DNA of 64,000 bases from Meandrina meandrites (lineage: Eukaryota > Cnidaria > Anthozoa > Scleractinia > Meandrinidae). Of the stretch, positions 38,241-51,370 are shown one piece after another. The notes below the pieces were generated by a model. The model saw only the letters and a list, made by a program, of their open reading frames with translations. It searched no databases and was not told where the DNA came from. The stretch covers positions 40,379,759 through 40,443,758 of the forward strand of contig OY855907.1 in assembly GCA_963693305.1 (NCBI GenBank). The letters run 5' to 3'. Numbering within the stretch: position 1 is the stretch's first letter; every line of letters begins with the position of its first letter. The position numbers were made by a program, and so were the translations under genes.

Positions 38241-39654
38241 AAACACGGTACACTGTACTCTGTGCACTGTGCACTATACACGGTACACTGTACCCTGTGC
38301 ACTGTGTACTATACACTATACACGGTACACTGTACTCTGTGCACTGTGAACTATACACGGTACACTGTATTCTGTGCACTATACATGGTACACTGTGCAC
38401 TGTGCACTATACACGGTACACTGTACTCTGTGCACTGTCCACTATACACAGTACCCTGTACTCTGTGCACTATCCACGGTACACTGTACTCTGTGCCCTG
38501 TGCACTATGCGTGGTACACTGTACTCTGTGCACTGTGCACTATACAAGGTACACTGTACTCTGTGCACCGTGCACTATACACGGTACACTGTACCCTGTG
38601 CACTGTGCACTATACACGGTGCACTGTACTCTGTGCACTATACACGGTACACTGTACTCTGTGCACTGTGCACTATACACGGTACACTGTACACTGTGCA
38701 CTGTGTACTATACACGGTACACTGTACTCTGTGCACTGTGAACTATACACGGTACACTGTACTCTGTGCACTATACACGGCACACTGTACTCTGTTCACT
38801 ATACACGGTACACTGTACTCTCTGCACTGTACACCATATACGGTACACAGTACTCTGTGCACTATACACTGTGTACTAGTGTACCGTGTATAGTGCACAG
38901 CGCACAGAGTACAGTGTATATACCGTGTATATACCGTATATACTACTAAACACGGTACACTGTACTCTGTGCACTGTGCACTATACACGGTACACTGTAC
39001 CCTGTGCACTGTGTACTATACACTATACACGGTACACTGTACTCTGTGCACTGTGAACTATACACGGTACACTGTATTCTGTGCACTATACATGGTACAC
39101 TGTGCACTGTGCACTATACACGGTACACTGTACTCTGTGCACTGTCCACTATACACAGTACCCTGTACTCTGTGCACTATCCACGGTACACTGTACTCTG
39201 TGCCCTGTGCACTATGCGTGGTACACTGTACTCTGTGCACTGTGCACTATACAAGGTACACTGTACTCTGTGCACCGTGCACTATACACGGTACACTGTA
39301 CCCTGTGCACTGTGCACTATACACGGTGCACTGTACTCTGTGCACTATACACGGTACACTGTACTCTGTGCACTGTGCACTATACACGGTACACTGTACA
39401 CTGTGCACTGTGTACTATACACGGTACACTGTACTCTGTGCACTGTGAACTATACACGGTACACTGTACTCTGTGCACTATACACGGCACACTGTACTCT
39501 GTTCACTATACACGGTACACTGTACTCTCTGCACTGTACACCATATACGGTACACAGTACTCTGTGCACTATACACTGTGTACTAGTGTACCGTGTATAG
39601 TGCACAGCGCACAGAGTACAGTGTATATACCGTGTATATACCGTATATACTACT
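38241..39654. repeat. Perfect 707-bp tandem duplication (two units)
   Basis: Units 38241-38947 and 38948-39654 appear identical wherever I compared them, including rare variants (ACCCTGTGCACTGTGTAC, ATACAAGG, ATGCGTGG, CCATATACGG) and the embedded inverted cassette. 707 is 101 heptamers. A related but divergent partial copy precedes it from about 38024. The identity implies a very recent duplication or ongoing homogenisation. Confidence 0.88.
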
Positions 39655-39872
39655 ATACCGTGTATAGTGCACAGTGCACAGAGTACAGTGTACCGTGTAT
39701 AGTGCACAGTGCACAGTGCACAGAGTACAGTGTACCGTGTAGAGTGTACAGAGTACAGTGTACCGTGTATAGTGCACAGAGTAGAGTGTACCGTGTATAG
39801 TGCACAGTGCACAGAGTACAGTTTACCGTGCATAGTGGACAGTGCACTGAGTCCAGTGTACCGTGTATAGTG
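39655..39872 (+). repeat. Heptamer satellite, short + segment
   Basis: Continuation of the third mini-cassette as ordinary + units, with GTAGAGTGTAC and GAGTCCAGTGTACC variants like those near 23770-23860. It ends at GTGCGGCACGGTACAC (about 39870-39885), an irregular joint back to - orientation. Confidence 0.88.
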
Positions 39873-40521
39873 CGGCACGGTACACTGTACTCTGTGCACT
39901 ATACACGGCACACTGTACTCTGGTCACTATACACGGTACACTGTACACACTGCACTGTACACCATACACGGTACACAGTACTCTGTGCACTATACACGGT
40001 ACACTGTACTCTGTGCACTGTGTACTATACACGGTACACTGTACTGTGTTCACTATACATGGTACACTGTGCACGGTGCACTATACACGGTACACTGTAC
40101 TCTGTGCACTGTCCACTATACACATTACCCTGTACTCTGTGCACTATCCACGCTACACTGTACTCTGTGCCCTGTGCACTATACGTGGTACACTGTACTC
40201 TGTGCACTGTGCACTATACACGGTACACTGTAATCTGTGCACCGTGCACTATACACGGTACACTGTACTCTGTGCACTGTGCACTATACACGGTGCACTG
40301 TACTCTGTGCACTATACACTGTACACTGTACTCTGTGTGCTGTGCACTATACACTGTACACTGTACGCTGTGCACTGTGCACTATACACGGTACACTGTA
40401 CTCTGTGCACTGTGCACTATACACAGTACACTGTACTCTGCACTTTACACGGTACACTGTACTCTATGCCCTGTGCACTAAACACGGTACACTGTACTCT
40501 GTGCACTGTGCACTATACACG
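39873..40521 (-). repeat. Heptamer satellite, - segment left of the mobile element
   Basis: Ordinary inverted 28/35-bp units containing the ATACGTGG, TATCCACGC and ATACATGG variant order seen in array F modules. It is interrupted at 40521/40522 by a DNA transposon. Confidence 0.93.
40514..40521 (+). repeat. Target-site duplication, left copy
   Basis: TATACACG directly abuts the left inverted repeat of the element. The same 8 bp stand at 40937-40944 on its right. Removing the element and one copy restores a normal satellite unit (CACTATACACGGTACAC), as expected of a true target duplication. The 8-mer is common in the satellite, which weakens the evidence somewhat. Confidence 0.7.
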
Positions 40522-40936
40522 CCCGGGGGGGTCACTTGGGCCAATCTTTGTTGGGTATGTGCCGCTAGCCTCTCAGAACCCCTACCCCATTATAGTCATA
40601 TTCTATGGCAATTATAGACCCCATCTTAGTCACTTTTGGGTAAATGTAATTTTCATGACCCCAACTTAGTCACGTAATGGGAGCGGTTTGTCAAATATTA
40701 AACAACAGCAATGAATACGGTAACTTTTTCTTTTTGGCGAATCTTTCCGTTTATAAATCACAACTTGCCAGAATTTTCTTACCCTCAAAATCCCAGAAAA
40801 GTGTGACCCCATTCTAGTCACCCTATAAAAAGTGCTCGAAAAAGCGGCCCCATTATAGTCAGTCCTGTCGTGAAAATGAGACCCCATCCAGTGGCACATC
40901 CCCATTAGCCCATTTATAGGAAGTGCCACCTCCGGG
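40522..40936 (+). mobile_element. Non-autonomous DNA transposon (MITE-like), 415 bp
   Basis: A single non-satellite insertion. Its ends form imperfect 16-bp terminal inverted repeats: CCCGGGGGGGTCACTT at 40522-40537 and the reverse complement of AAGTGCCACCTCCGGG at 40921-40936 (13 of 16 matching). It is flanked by an 8-bp duplication TATACACG. An 8-bp duplication is typical of hAT and P superfamily transposons. The ends do not let me choose, and no transposase frame is present. Five direct copies of ACCCCATTNTAGTCA-like 15-mers lie inside at 40584, 40618, 40658, 40806 and 40847. GGGTATGTGCCGC at 40553-40565 recalls cnidarian repeats from memory only. The middle (40680-40800) is AT-rich and unremarkable. 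Confidence 0.82.
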
Positions 40937-43900
40937 TATACACGGTACACTGTACTCTGTGCACTGTGCACTATACACGGTACACTGTACTCTGTGCACT
41001 GTGCACTAAACACGGTACACTGTACTCTGTGCACTATACACGGTACACTGTACTATGTTCACTATACACGGTACACTGTACTCTGTGCACTGTACTATGT
41101 GCACTGTACACTATACACGGTACACTGTACTCTGTGCACTATACACGGTACACTATACTCTGTGCACTGTGCACTATACACTGTACACTGTACTCTGTGC
41201 ACTGTGCACTATACACTGTACACTGTACTCTGTGCACTGTGCACTATACACGGTACACTGTACTCTGTGCACTGTGCACTATACACGGTACACTGTACTC
41301 TGTGTGCTGTGCACTATACACGGTACACTGTACGCTGTGCACTGTGCACTATACACGGTACACTGTACTCTGTGCACTGTGCACTATACACAGGACACTG
41401 TACTCTGCACTATACACGGTACACTGTACTCTATGCCCTGTGCACTAAACACGGTACACTGTACTCTGTGCACTGTGCACTATACACGGTACACTGTACC
41501 CTGTGCACTGTGTTCTAAACACGGTACACTGTACTCTGTGCACTGTGAACTATACACGGTACACTGTACTCTGTGCACTATACATGGCACACTGTACTCT
41601 GTTCACTATACACATTACACTGTACTCTGTGCACTGTACACCATACACGGTACACAGTACTCTGTGCACTATACACGGTACACTGTACTCTGTGCGCTGT
41701 GCACTATACACGGTACACTGTACTCTGTGCACTGTGCACTGTGCACTATACACGGTACACTGTACTCTGTGCACTGTGCACTATACACGGTACACTGTAC
41801 TCTGTGCACTGTGCACTATACACGATACACTGTACTCTGTGCACTGTGCACTATGCACGGTACACTGTACTCTGTGCAATGTGCACTATACACGGTACAC
41901 TCTACTCTGTGCACTATACACGGTACACTGTACTCTGTGCACTATACACGGTACACTGTAATCTGTGCACTGTGCACTGTGCACTATACACGGTACACTG
42001 TACTCTGTGCACTGTGCACTATACACGGTATAGTAGTTTATACGGTATATACACGGTATATACACTGTACTCTGTGCGCTGTGCACTATACACGGTACAC
42101 TGTACTCTGTGCACTGTGCACTGTGCACTATACACGGTACACTGTACTCTGTGCACTGTGCACTATACACGGTACACTGTACTCTGTGCACTGTGCACTA
42201 TACACGGTACACTAGACTCAGTGCACTGTGCTCTATACACGGTACACTGTACTCTGTGCACTGTGCACTATACACGGTACACTGTACTCTTTGCACTATA
42301 CACGGTACACTGTACTCTGTGCACTATACACGGTACACTGTACTCTCTGCACTGTGCACTATGCATGGTACACTGTACACTGTGCACTGTGCACTATACA
42401 CGGTACACTCTACTCTGTGCACTATACACGGTACACTGTACACTGTGCACTATACACGGTACACTGTACTCTGTGCACTATACACGGTACACTGTACTCT
42501 GTGCACTGTGCACCATACACGGTACACTGTACTCTCTGGACAATACACGGTACACTGTACTCTCTGCACTGTGTACTATACACGGTACACTGTACTGTGT
42601 GCACTGTACACCATACACGGTACACAGTACTGTGTGCACTATACACGGTACACTGTACTCTGTGCGCTGTGCGCTATACACGGTACACTGTACTCTGTGC
42701 ACTGTGCACTGTGCACTATACACTGTACACTGTACTCTGTGCACTGTGCACTATACACTGTACACTGTACTCTGTGCACTGTGCACTATACACGGTACAC
42801 TGTACTCTGTGCACTGTGCACTAAACACGGTACACTGTACTCTGTGCACTATACACGGTACACTGTACTATGTTCACTATACACGGTACACTGTACTCTG
42901 TGCACTGTACTATGTGCACTGTACACTATACACGGTACACTGTACTCTGTGCACTATACACGGTACACTATACTCTGTGCACTGTGCACTATACACTGTA
43001 CACTGTACTCTGTGCACTGTGCACTATACACTGTACACTGTACTCTGTGCACTGTGCACTATACACGGTACACTGTACTCTGTGCACTGTGCACTATACA
43101 CGGTACACTGTACTCTGTGTGCTGTGCACTATACACGGTACACTGTACGCTGTGCACTGTGCACTATACACGGTACACTGTACTCTGTGCACTGTGCACT
43201 ATACACAGGACACTGTACTCTGCACTATACACAGTACACTGTACTCTATGCCCTGTGCACTAAACACGGTACACTGTACTCTGTGCACTGTGCACTATAC
43301 ACGGTACACTGTACCCTGTGCACTGTGTTCTAAACACGGTACACTGTACTCTGTGCACTGTGAACTATACACGGTACACTGTACTCTGTGCACTATACAT
43401 GGCACACTGTACTCTGTTCACTATACACATTACACTGTACTCTGTGCACTGTACACCATACACGGTACACAGTACTCTGTGCACTATACACGGTACACTG
43501 TACTCTGTGCGCTGTGCACTATACACGGTACACTGTACTCTGTGCACTGTGCACTGTGCACTATACACGGTACACTGTACTCTGTGCACTGTGCACTATA
43601 CACGGTACACTGTACTCTGTGCACTGTGCACTATACACGATACACTGTACTCTGTGCACTGTGCACTATGCACGGTACACTGTACTCTGTGCAATGTGCA
43701 CTATACACGGTACACTCTACTCTGTGCACTATACACGGTACACTGTACTCTGTGCACTATACACGGTACACTGTAATCTGTGCACTGTGCACTGTGCACT
43801 ATACACGGTACACTGTACTCTGTGCACTGTGCACTATACACGGTATAGTAGTTTATACGGTATATACACGGTATATACACTGTACTCTGTGCGCTGTGCA

Positions 43901-46900
43901 CTATACACGGTACACTGTACTCTGTGCACTGTGCACTGTGCACTATACACGGTACACTGTACTCTGTGCACTGTGCACTATACACGGTACACTGTACTCT
44001 GTGCACTGTGCACTATACACGGTACACTAGACTCAGTGCACTGTGCTCTTTACACGGTACACTGTACTCTGTGCACTGTGCACTATACACGGTACACTGT
44101 ACTCTTTGCACTATGCACGGTACACTGTACTCTGTGCACTATACACGGTACACTGTACTCTCTGCACTGTGCACTATGCATGGTACACTGTACACTGTGC
44201 ACTGTGCACTATACACGGTACACTCTACTCTGTGCACTATACACGGTACACTGTACACTGTGCACTATACACGGTACACTGTACTCTGTGCACTATACAC
44301 GGTACACTGTACTCTGTGCACTGTGCACCATACACGGTACACTGTACTCTCTGGACAATACACGGTACACTGTACTCTCTGCACTGTGTACTATACACGG
44401 TACACTGTACTGTGTGCACTGTACACCATACACGGTACACAGTACTGTGTGCACTATACACGGTACACTGTACTCTGTGCGCTGTGCGCTATACACGGTA
44501 CACTGTACTCTGTGCACTGTGCACTGTGCACTATACACTGTACACTGTACTCTGTGCACTGTGCACTATACACTGTACACTGTACTCTGTGCACTGTGCA
44601 CTATACACGGTACACTGTACTCTGTGCACTGTGCACTATACACGGTACACTGTACTCTGTGTGCTGTGCACTATACACGGTACACTGTACGCTGTGCACT
44701 GTGCACTATACACGGTACACTGTACTCTGTGCACTGTGCACTATACACAGGACACTGTACTCTGCACTATACACGGTACACTGTACTCTATGCCCTGTGC
44801 ACTAAACACGGTACACTGTACTCTGTGCACTGTGCACTATACACGGTACACTGTACCCTGTGCACTGTGTTCTAAACACGGTACACTGTACTCTGTGCAC
44901 TGTGAACTATACACGGTACACTGTACTCTGTGCACTATACATGGCACACTGTACTCTGTTCACTATACACATTACACTGTACTCTGTGCACTGTACACCA
45001 TACACGGTACACAGTACTCTGTGCACTATACACGGTACACTGTACTCTGTGCGCTGTGCACTATACACGGTACACTGTACTCTGTGCACTGTGCACTGTG
45101 CACTATACACGGTACACTGTACTCTGTGCACTGTGCACTATACACGGTACACTGTACTCTGTGCACTGTGCACTATACACGATACACTGTACTCTGTGCA
45201 CTGTGCACTATGCACGGTACACTGTACTCTGTGCAATGTGCACTATACACGGTACACTCTACTCTGTGCACTATACACGGTACACTGTACTCTGTGCACT
45301 ATACACGGCACACTGTAATCTGTGCACTGTGCACTGTGCACTATACACGGTACACTGTACTCTGTGCACTGTGCACTATACACGGTATAGTAGTTTATAC
45401 GGTATATACACGGTATATACACTGTACTCTGTGCGCTGTGCACTATACACGGTACACTGTACTCTGTGCACTGTGCACTGTGCACTATACACGGTACACT
45501 GTACTCTGTGCTCTGTGCACTATACACGGTACACTGTACTCTGTGCACTGTGCACTGTGCACTATACACTGTACACTGTACTCTGTGCACTGTGCACTAT
45601 ACACTGTACACTGTACTCTGTGCACTGTGCACTATACACGGTACACTGTACTCTGTGCACTGTGCACTATACACGGTACACTGTACTCTGTGTGCTGTGC
45701 ACTATACACGGTACACTGTACGCTGTGCACTGTGCACTATACACGGTACACTGTACTCTGTGCACTGTGCACTATACACAGGACACTGTACTCTGCACTA
45801 TACACGGTACACTGTACTCTATGCCCTGTGCACTAAACACGGTACACTGTACTCTGTGCACTGTGCACTATACACGGTACACTGTACCCTGTGCACTGTG
45901 TTCTAAACACGGTACACTGTACTCTGTGCACTGTGAACTATACACGGTACACTGTACTCTGTGCACTATACATGGCACACTGTACTCTGTTCACTATACA
46001 CATTACACTGTACTCTGTGCACTGTACACCATACACGGTACACAGTACTCTGTGCACTATACACGGTACACTGTACTCTGTGCGCTGTGCACTATACACG
46101 GTACACTGTACTCTGTGCACTGTGCACTGTGCACTATACACGGTACACTGTACTCTGTGCACTGTGCACTATACACGGTACACTGTACTCTGTGCACTGT
46201 GCACTATACACGATACACTGTACTCTGTGCACTGTGCACTATGCACGGTACACTGTACTCTGTGCAATGTGCACTATACACGGTACACTCTACTCTGTGC
46301 ACTATACACGGTACACTGTACTCTGTGCACTATACACGGCACACTGTAATCTGTGCACTGTGCACTGTGCACTATACACGGTACACTGTACTCTGTGCAC
46401 TGTGCACTATACACGGTATAGTAGTTTATACGGTATATACACGGTATATACACTGTACTCTGTGCGCTGTGCACTATACACGGTACACTGTACTCTGTGC
46501 ACTGTGCACTGTGCACTATACACGGTACACTGTACTCTGTGCACTGTGCACTATACACGGTACACTGTACTCTGTGCACTGTGCACTATACACGGTACAC
46601 TAGACTCAGTGCACTGTGCTCTATACACGGTACACTGTACTCTGTGCACTGTGCACTATACACGGTACACTGTACTCTTTGCACTATACACGGTACACTG
46701 TACTCTGTGCACTATACACGGTACACTGTACTCTCTGCACTGTGCACTATGCATGGTACACTGTACACTGTGCACTGTGCACTATACACGGTACACTCTA
46801 CTCTGTGCACTATACACGGTACACTGTACACTGTGCACTATACACGGTACACTGTACTCTGTGCACTATACACGGTACACTGTACTCTGTGCACTGTGCA

Positions 46901-48214
46901 CCATACACGGTACACTGTACTCTCTGGACAATACACGGTACACTGTACTCTCTGCACTGTGTACTATACACGGTACACTGTACTGTGTGCACTGTACACC
47001 ATACACGGTACACAGTACTGTGTGCACTATACACGGTACACTGTACTCTGTGCGCTGTGCGCTATACACGGTACACTGTACTCTGTGCACTGTGCACTGT
47101 GCACTATACACGGTACACTGTACTCTGTGCACTGTGCACCATACACGGTACACTGTACTCTGTGCACAATACACGGTACACTGTACTCTCTGCACTGTGC
47201 ACTATACACGGTACACTGTACTCTGTGCACTGTACACCATACACGGTACACAGTACTCTGTGCACTATACACGGTACACTGTACTCTGTGCGCTGTGCAC
47301 TATACACGGTACACTCTACTCTGTGCACTGTGCACTGTGCACTATACACGGTACACTTTACTCTGTGCACTGTGCACTATACATGGTACACTGTACTCTG
47401 TGCACTGTGCACTATATACGGTACACTGTACTCTGTGCACTGTGCACTATACATGGTACACTGGACTCAGTGCACTGTGCACTATGCACGGTACACTGTA
47501 CTCTGTGCACTGTGCACGATACACGGTACACTCTACTCTGTGCACTATACACGGTACACTGTACTCTGTGCACTATACACGGTACACTGTACTCTGTGCA
47601 CTGTGCACTGTGCACTATACACGGTACACTGTACTCTGTGCACTGTGCACTATACACGGTATAGTAGTATATACGGTATATACACGGTATATACACGGTA
47701 TATACACGGTATATACACTGTACTCTGTGCGCTTTGCACTATACACGGTACACTGTACTTTGTGCACTGTGCACTGTGCTCTATACACGGTACTCTGTAC
47801 TCTGTGGACTGTGCACTATACACGGTACACTGTACTCTGTGCACTATACACGGTACACTGTACTCTTTGCACTATACACGGTACACTGTACTCTGTGCAA
47901 TATACACGGTACACTGTACTCTCCGCACTGTGCACTATGCACGGTACACTGTACTCTGTGCACTGTGCACTATACACGGTACACTCTACTCTGTGCACTA
48001 TACACGGTACACTGTACTCTGTGCACTATACACGGTACACTGTACTCTGTGCACTATACACGGTACACTGTACTCTGTGCACTGTGCACCATACACGGTA
48101 CACTGTACTCTGTGCACAATACACGGTACACTGTACTCTCTGCACTGTGCACTATACACGGTACACTGTACTCTGTGCACTAGGCACGGTACACTGTACT
48201 CTGTGCACTACACA
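40937..48214 (-). repeat. Heptamer satellite array, - orientation, right of the element
   Basis: Inverted 28/35-bp units, most of them organised in a long higher-order block (41055-47100). 11-bp subrepeat tracts lie at 42025-42067, 43841-43882, 45381-45424, 46412-46455 and 47655-47720. The first four share the variant TATAGTAGTTTATACGG. The last matches the tract at 5101-5166. The final 600 bp are homologous to the end of array B and lead into the shared junction. Confidence 0.95.
41055..47100 (-). repeat. Higher-order repeat: one 1815-bp unit and two shortened copies
   Basis: The variant TGTTCTAAACACGG, preceded by ACCCTGTGCACTG, recurs near 41510, 43325, 44867 and 45898. The spacings are 1815, 1542 and 1031 bp. 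Copies are more than 99% alike where compared; the region translating from 41055 differs by one residue from that at 42870. The shorter copies lack 273 bp (39 heptamers) and 784 bp (112 heptamers). Both deletions keep the 7-bp register, so they arose by recombination between units. A diverged relative of this block lies about 8.55 kb upstream at 32900-34250. Confidence 0.85.
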
Positions 48215-48225
48215 GCTGGCTTTTT
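48206..48225 (+). other. Junction 3: heptamer satellite to 152-bp satellite
   Basis: Same join as junction 1 (CACTACACAGCTGGCTTTTT), with the same preceding variant unit, here CTAGGCACGG. The first 152-bp monomer again has the private variants AATTGTGGTTTGAAACC and AAACTCGTGG. Confidence 0.9.
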
Positions 48226-51200
48226 GCGCTGCTTGGAAAAGCCGACCCAAAATTGTGGTTTGAAACCAAACTCGTGGAATTCGATCCCAAGGGTGTTTTT
48301 TCGTTTCGCCCCGACGGGGAATCTCAAAAAAAAAGAGTTTTGAACGCAATTGGACGACCTTCGTCAACCCAGCGTTTTCCGCTACTTGGTAAATTCACCC
48401 CAAAATGGTGGTATGAAACCGACCTCGTGGAATTCGATCCCAAGGGTGTTTTTTCGTTTTGCCCCGATCGGGATAGTCGAAAAAACGAGTTTTGAACGCA
48501 ATTGGACGACCTTCGTCAACCCGGCGTTTTGCGCTGCTGGGAAAAGCCCACCCAAAATGGTGGTATGAAGCCGACCTCGTGGAATTCGATCCAAAGGGTG
48601 TTTTTTCGTTTCGCCCCGATGGGGAAACTCGAAAAAACGAGTTTTGAACGCAATCGGACGACCTTCGTCAACCCGCCTTTTTGCACTGCTTGCAAAAGCC
48701 CAGCAAAAATGGTGGTATGAAACCGACCTCGTGGAATTTGATCCCAAGGGTGTTTTTTTGTTCCGTCCCGATGGGGAAACTCGAGAAAACGAGTTTTCAA
48801 CCCAATTGGACGACCTTGGTCAAACCGGCGTTTTGCGTTGCTTGGAAAATCCCACCCAAAATGGTGGTATGAGACCGACCTCGTGGAATTCGATCTCAAG
48901 GGTGTTTTTTCGTTTGGCACCGATGGGGAAAGACGAAAAAACGAGTTTTCAACGCAATTGGACGACCTTCGTCAACCCCGCTTTTTGCGCTGCTTGGTAA
49001 ATCCCACCAAAAATGGTGGTATGAAACCGACCTCGTGGAATTCGATCCCAAGGGTGTTTTTTCGTTTCGCAACGATGGGGAAAGTCGAAAAAATGAGTTT
49101 TCAACGCAATTGGACGACCTTCGTCAACCCGGTTTTTGCAGTGCTTGCAAAAGCCCGGCAAAAATGGTGGTATGAAACCGAAATTGGTAAATTCGATTCC
49201 AAGGGTGATTCTTCGTTTCGCCGTAATGGGGAAAGTCGAAAAAACGAGTTTTGAACGGAATTGGACGACCTTCGTCAACCCGGCTTTTTACGCTGCTTGC
49301 AAAAGCCCACCAAAAATGGTGGTATGAAACCTACCTCGTGGAATTCGATCCCAAGGGTGTTTTTTCGTTTCGCCCCGATAGGGAAAGTCGAAAAAACGCG
49401 TTTTGAACGCAATTGGACGACGTTCGTCAACCCGGCTTTTTGCCCTGCTTGGAAAAGCCCACTCAAAATGGTGGTATGAAACCGACCTCGTGGTATTCGA
49501 TCCTAACGGTGCTATTTCGTTTCGCCCCGATGGGGAAAGTCGAAAAAACGCGTTTTAAACGCAATTGGACGACGTTCGTCAACCCGGCTTTTTGCACTGC
49601 TTGCAAAAGCCCACCCAAAATGGTGGTATGAAATCGAAATTGGTAAAATCGATTCCAAGGGTGTTTCTGCGTTTCGCTCCGATGGGGAAAGTCGAAAAAA
49701 CGCGTTTTTAACGCATTTGGACGACCTTCATCAACCCGGCTTTTTGCGCTATTTGGAATAGCCCACCCAAAATGGTGGTATAAAACCAAAATTGGTAAAT
49801 TCGATCCCAAGGCTGTTTTTTCGCTTCGCCCCGATGGGGAAAATCGAAAAAACCCGTTTTTAACGGAATTCGACGACCTTCGTTACCCCAGCGTTTTGTG
49901 CTGCTTTGAAAAGCCCACCCAAAATGGTGGCATGAAACCGAATTTTTAAAATTCGATCCCAAGGGTGTTTTTTCGTTTCCCCCCGATGGGGAAATTTAAC
50001 AAAACGCGTTTTGAACGCAATTGGACCACTTTCGTGAACCCGGCTTTTTCCGCTTCTTGGAAAAGCCCACCCAAAATGGTGGCATGAAACCGAAATTGTA
50101 AAATTCGATCCCAAGGCTGTTTTTTCGCTTTGCACGATGGGGAAAGTTGAAAAAACGCGTTTTGAACGGAATTCGACGACCTTCGTTACCCCAGCGTTTT
50201 GCGCTGCTTGGAAAAGCCCACCCAAAATGGTGGCATGAAACCGAAATTTTAAAATTCGATCCCAAGGCTGTTTTTTCGTTTCCCCCCGATGGGGAAATTT
50301 AACAAAACGCGTTTTGAACGCAATTGGACCACTTTCTTGAACCCGGCTTTTTCCGCTGCTTGGAAAAGCCCACCCAAAATGGTGGCATGAAACCGAAATT
50401 GTAAAATTCGATCCCAAGGCTGTTTTTTCGCTTCGCCCCGATGGGGAAAGTTGAAAAAACGCGTTTTGAACGGAATTCGACGACCTTCGTTACCCCAGCG
50501 TTTTGCGCTGCTTGGAAAAGCCCACCCAAAATGGTGGCATGAAACCGAAATTTTAAAATTCGATCCCAAGGGTGTTTTTTCGTTTCCCCCCGATGGGGAA
50601 ATTTAACAAAACGCGTTTTTAACGCAATTGGACCACTTTCGTGAACCCGGCTTTTTCCGCTGCTTGGAAAAGCCCACCCAAAATTGGTGCATGAAACCGA
50701 AATTGTAAAATTCGATCCCAAGGCTGTTTTTTCGCTTCGCCCCGATGGGGAAAGTTGAAAAAACGCGTTTTGAACGGAATTCGACGACCTTCGTTACCCC
50801 AGCGTTTTGCGCAGCTTGGAAAAGCCCACCCAAAATGGTGGCATGAAACCGAAATTTTAAAATTCGATCCCAAGGGTGTTTTTTCGTTTCCCCCCGATGG
50901 AGAAATTTAAAAAACCGCGTTTTGAACGCAATTGGACCACTTTTGTGAACCCGGCTTTTTCCGCTGCTTGGAAAAGCCCACCCAAAATAGTGGCATGAAA
51001 CCGAAATTGTAAAATTCGATCCAAAGGCTGTTTTTTCACTTCGCCCCGATGGGGAAAGTTGAAAAAACGCGTTTTGAACGGAATTCGACGACCTTCGTAA
51101 CCCCAGCGTTTTGCGCTGCTTGGAAAAGCCCACACAAAATGGTGGCATAAAACCGAAATTGTAAAATTTGATCTCACATCTGTTTTTTTTGTTTGGCCAA

Positions 51201-51353
51201 CATGGGAAAAGTTGAAAAAACGCGTTTTGAACGCAATTGGACGACCTTCGTAAACCCGGCTTTTTCCGCTGCTTGGAAAAGCCCACCCAAAATGGTGGCA
51301 TGAAACCGAAATTGTAAAATTTGATCCCACGGCTGTTTTTTTTGTCTGGCCAA
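48215..51353 (+). repeat. 152-bp satellite array G, subfamilies I to III
   Basis: About 20.6 monomers that abbreviate array C. Subfamily I is at 48215 to about 49010, and II-like monomers are near 49170-49330. Two subfamily IV-type monomers (GCCCTGCTTGG, CACTCAAAATGG) lie at about 49390-49560. II/III transition monomers follow, then III from about 49880. The III part alternates TTTCCCCCCGATGG and CTTCGCCCCGATGG monomers as a 304-bp dimer. The first monomers share private variants with 5689-6400, so this is a shortened duplicate of that arm. Confidence 0.93.
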
Positions 51354-51370
51354 GAAACGAAACGAAAAAA
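51340..51370. other. Orientation switch in the 152-bp satellite (G to H)
   Basis: Forward TTTGTCTGGCCAAGA (the rare subfamily III variant) is followed directly by reverse AAACGAAACGAAAAAACAC at about 51353-51357. The break joins subfamily III to subfamily I, so it is not a simple hairpin tip. Confidence 0.87.

Noticed and set aside
40522..40936. tRNA-derived SINE
   Set aside because: There are no A-box or B-box-like elements, no A-rich or simple-repeat tail, and the ends are inverted repeats with a short fixed-length duplication, which fits a DNA transposon better.
40666..41034. Open frame on the - strand across the right part of the mobile element
   Set aside because: It mixes heptamer satellite and AT-rich element sequence. 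It has no transposase-like motif, and its length is expected by chance in stop-poor satellite.
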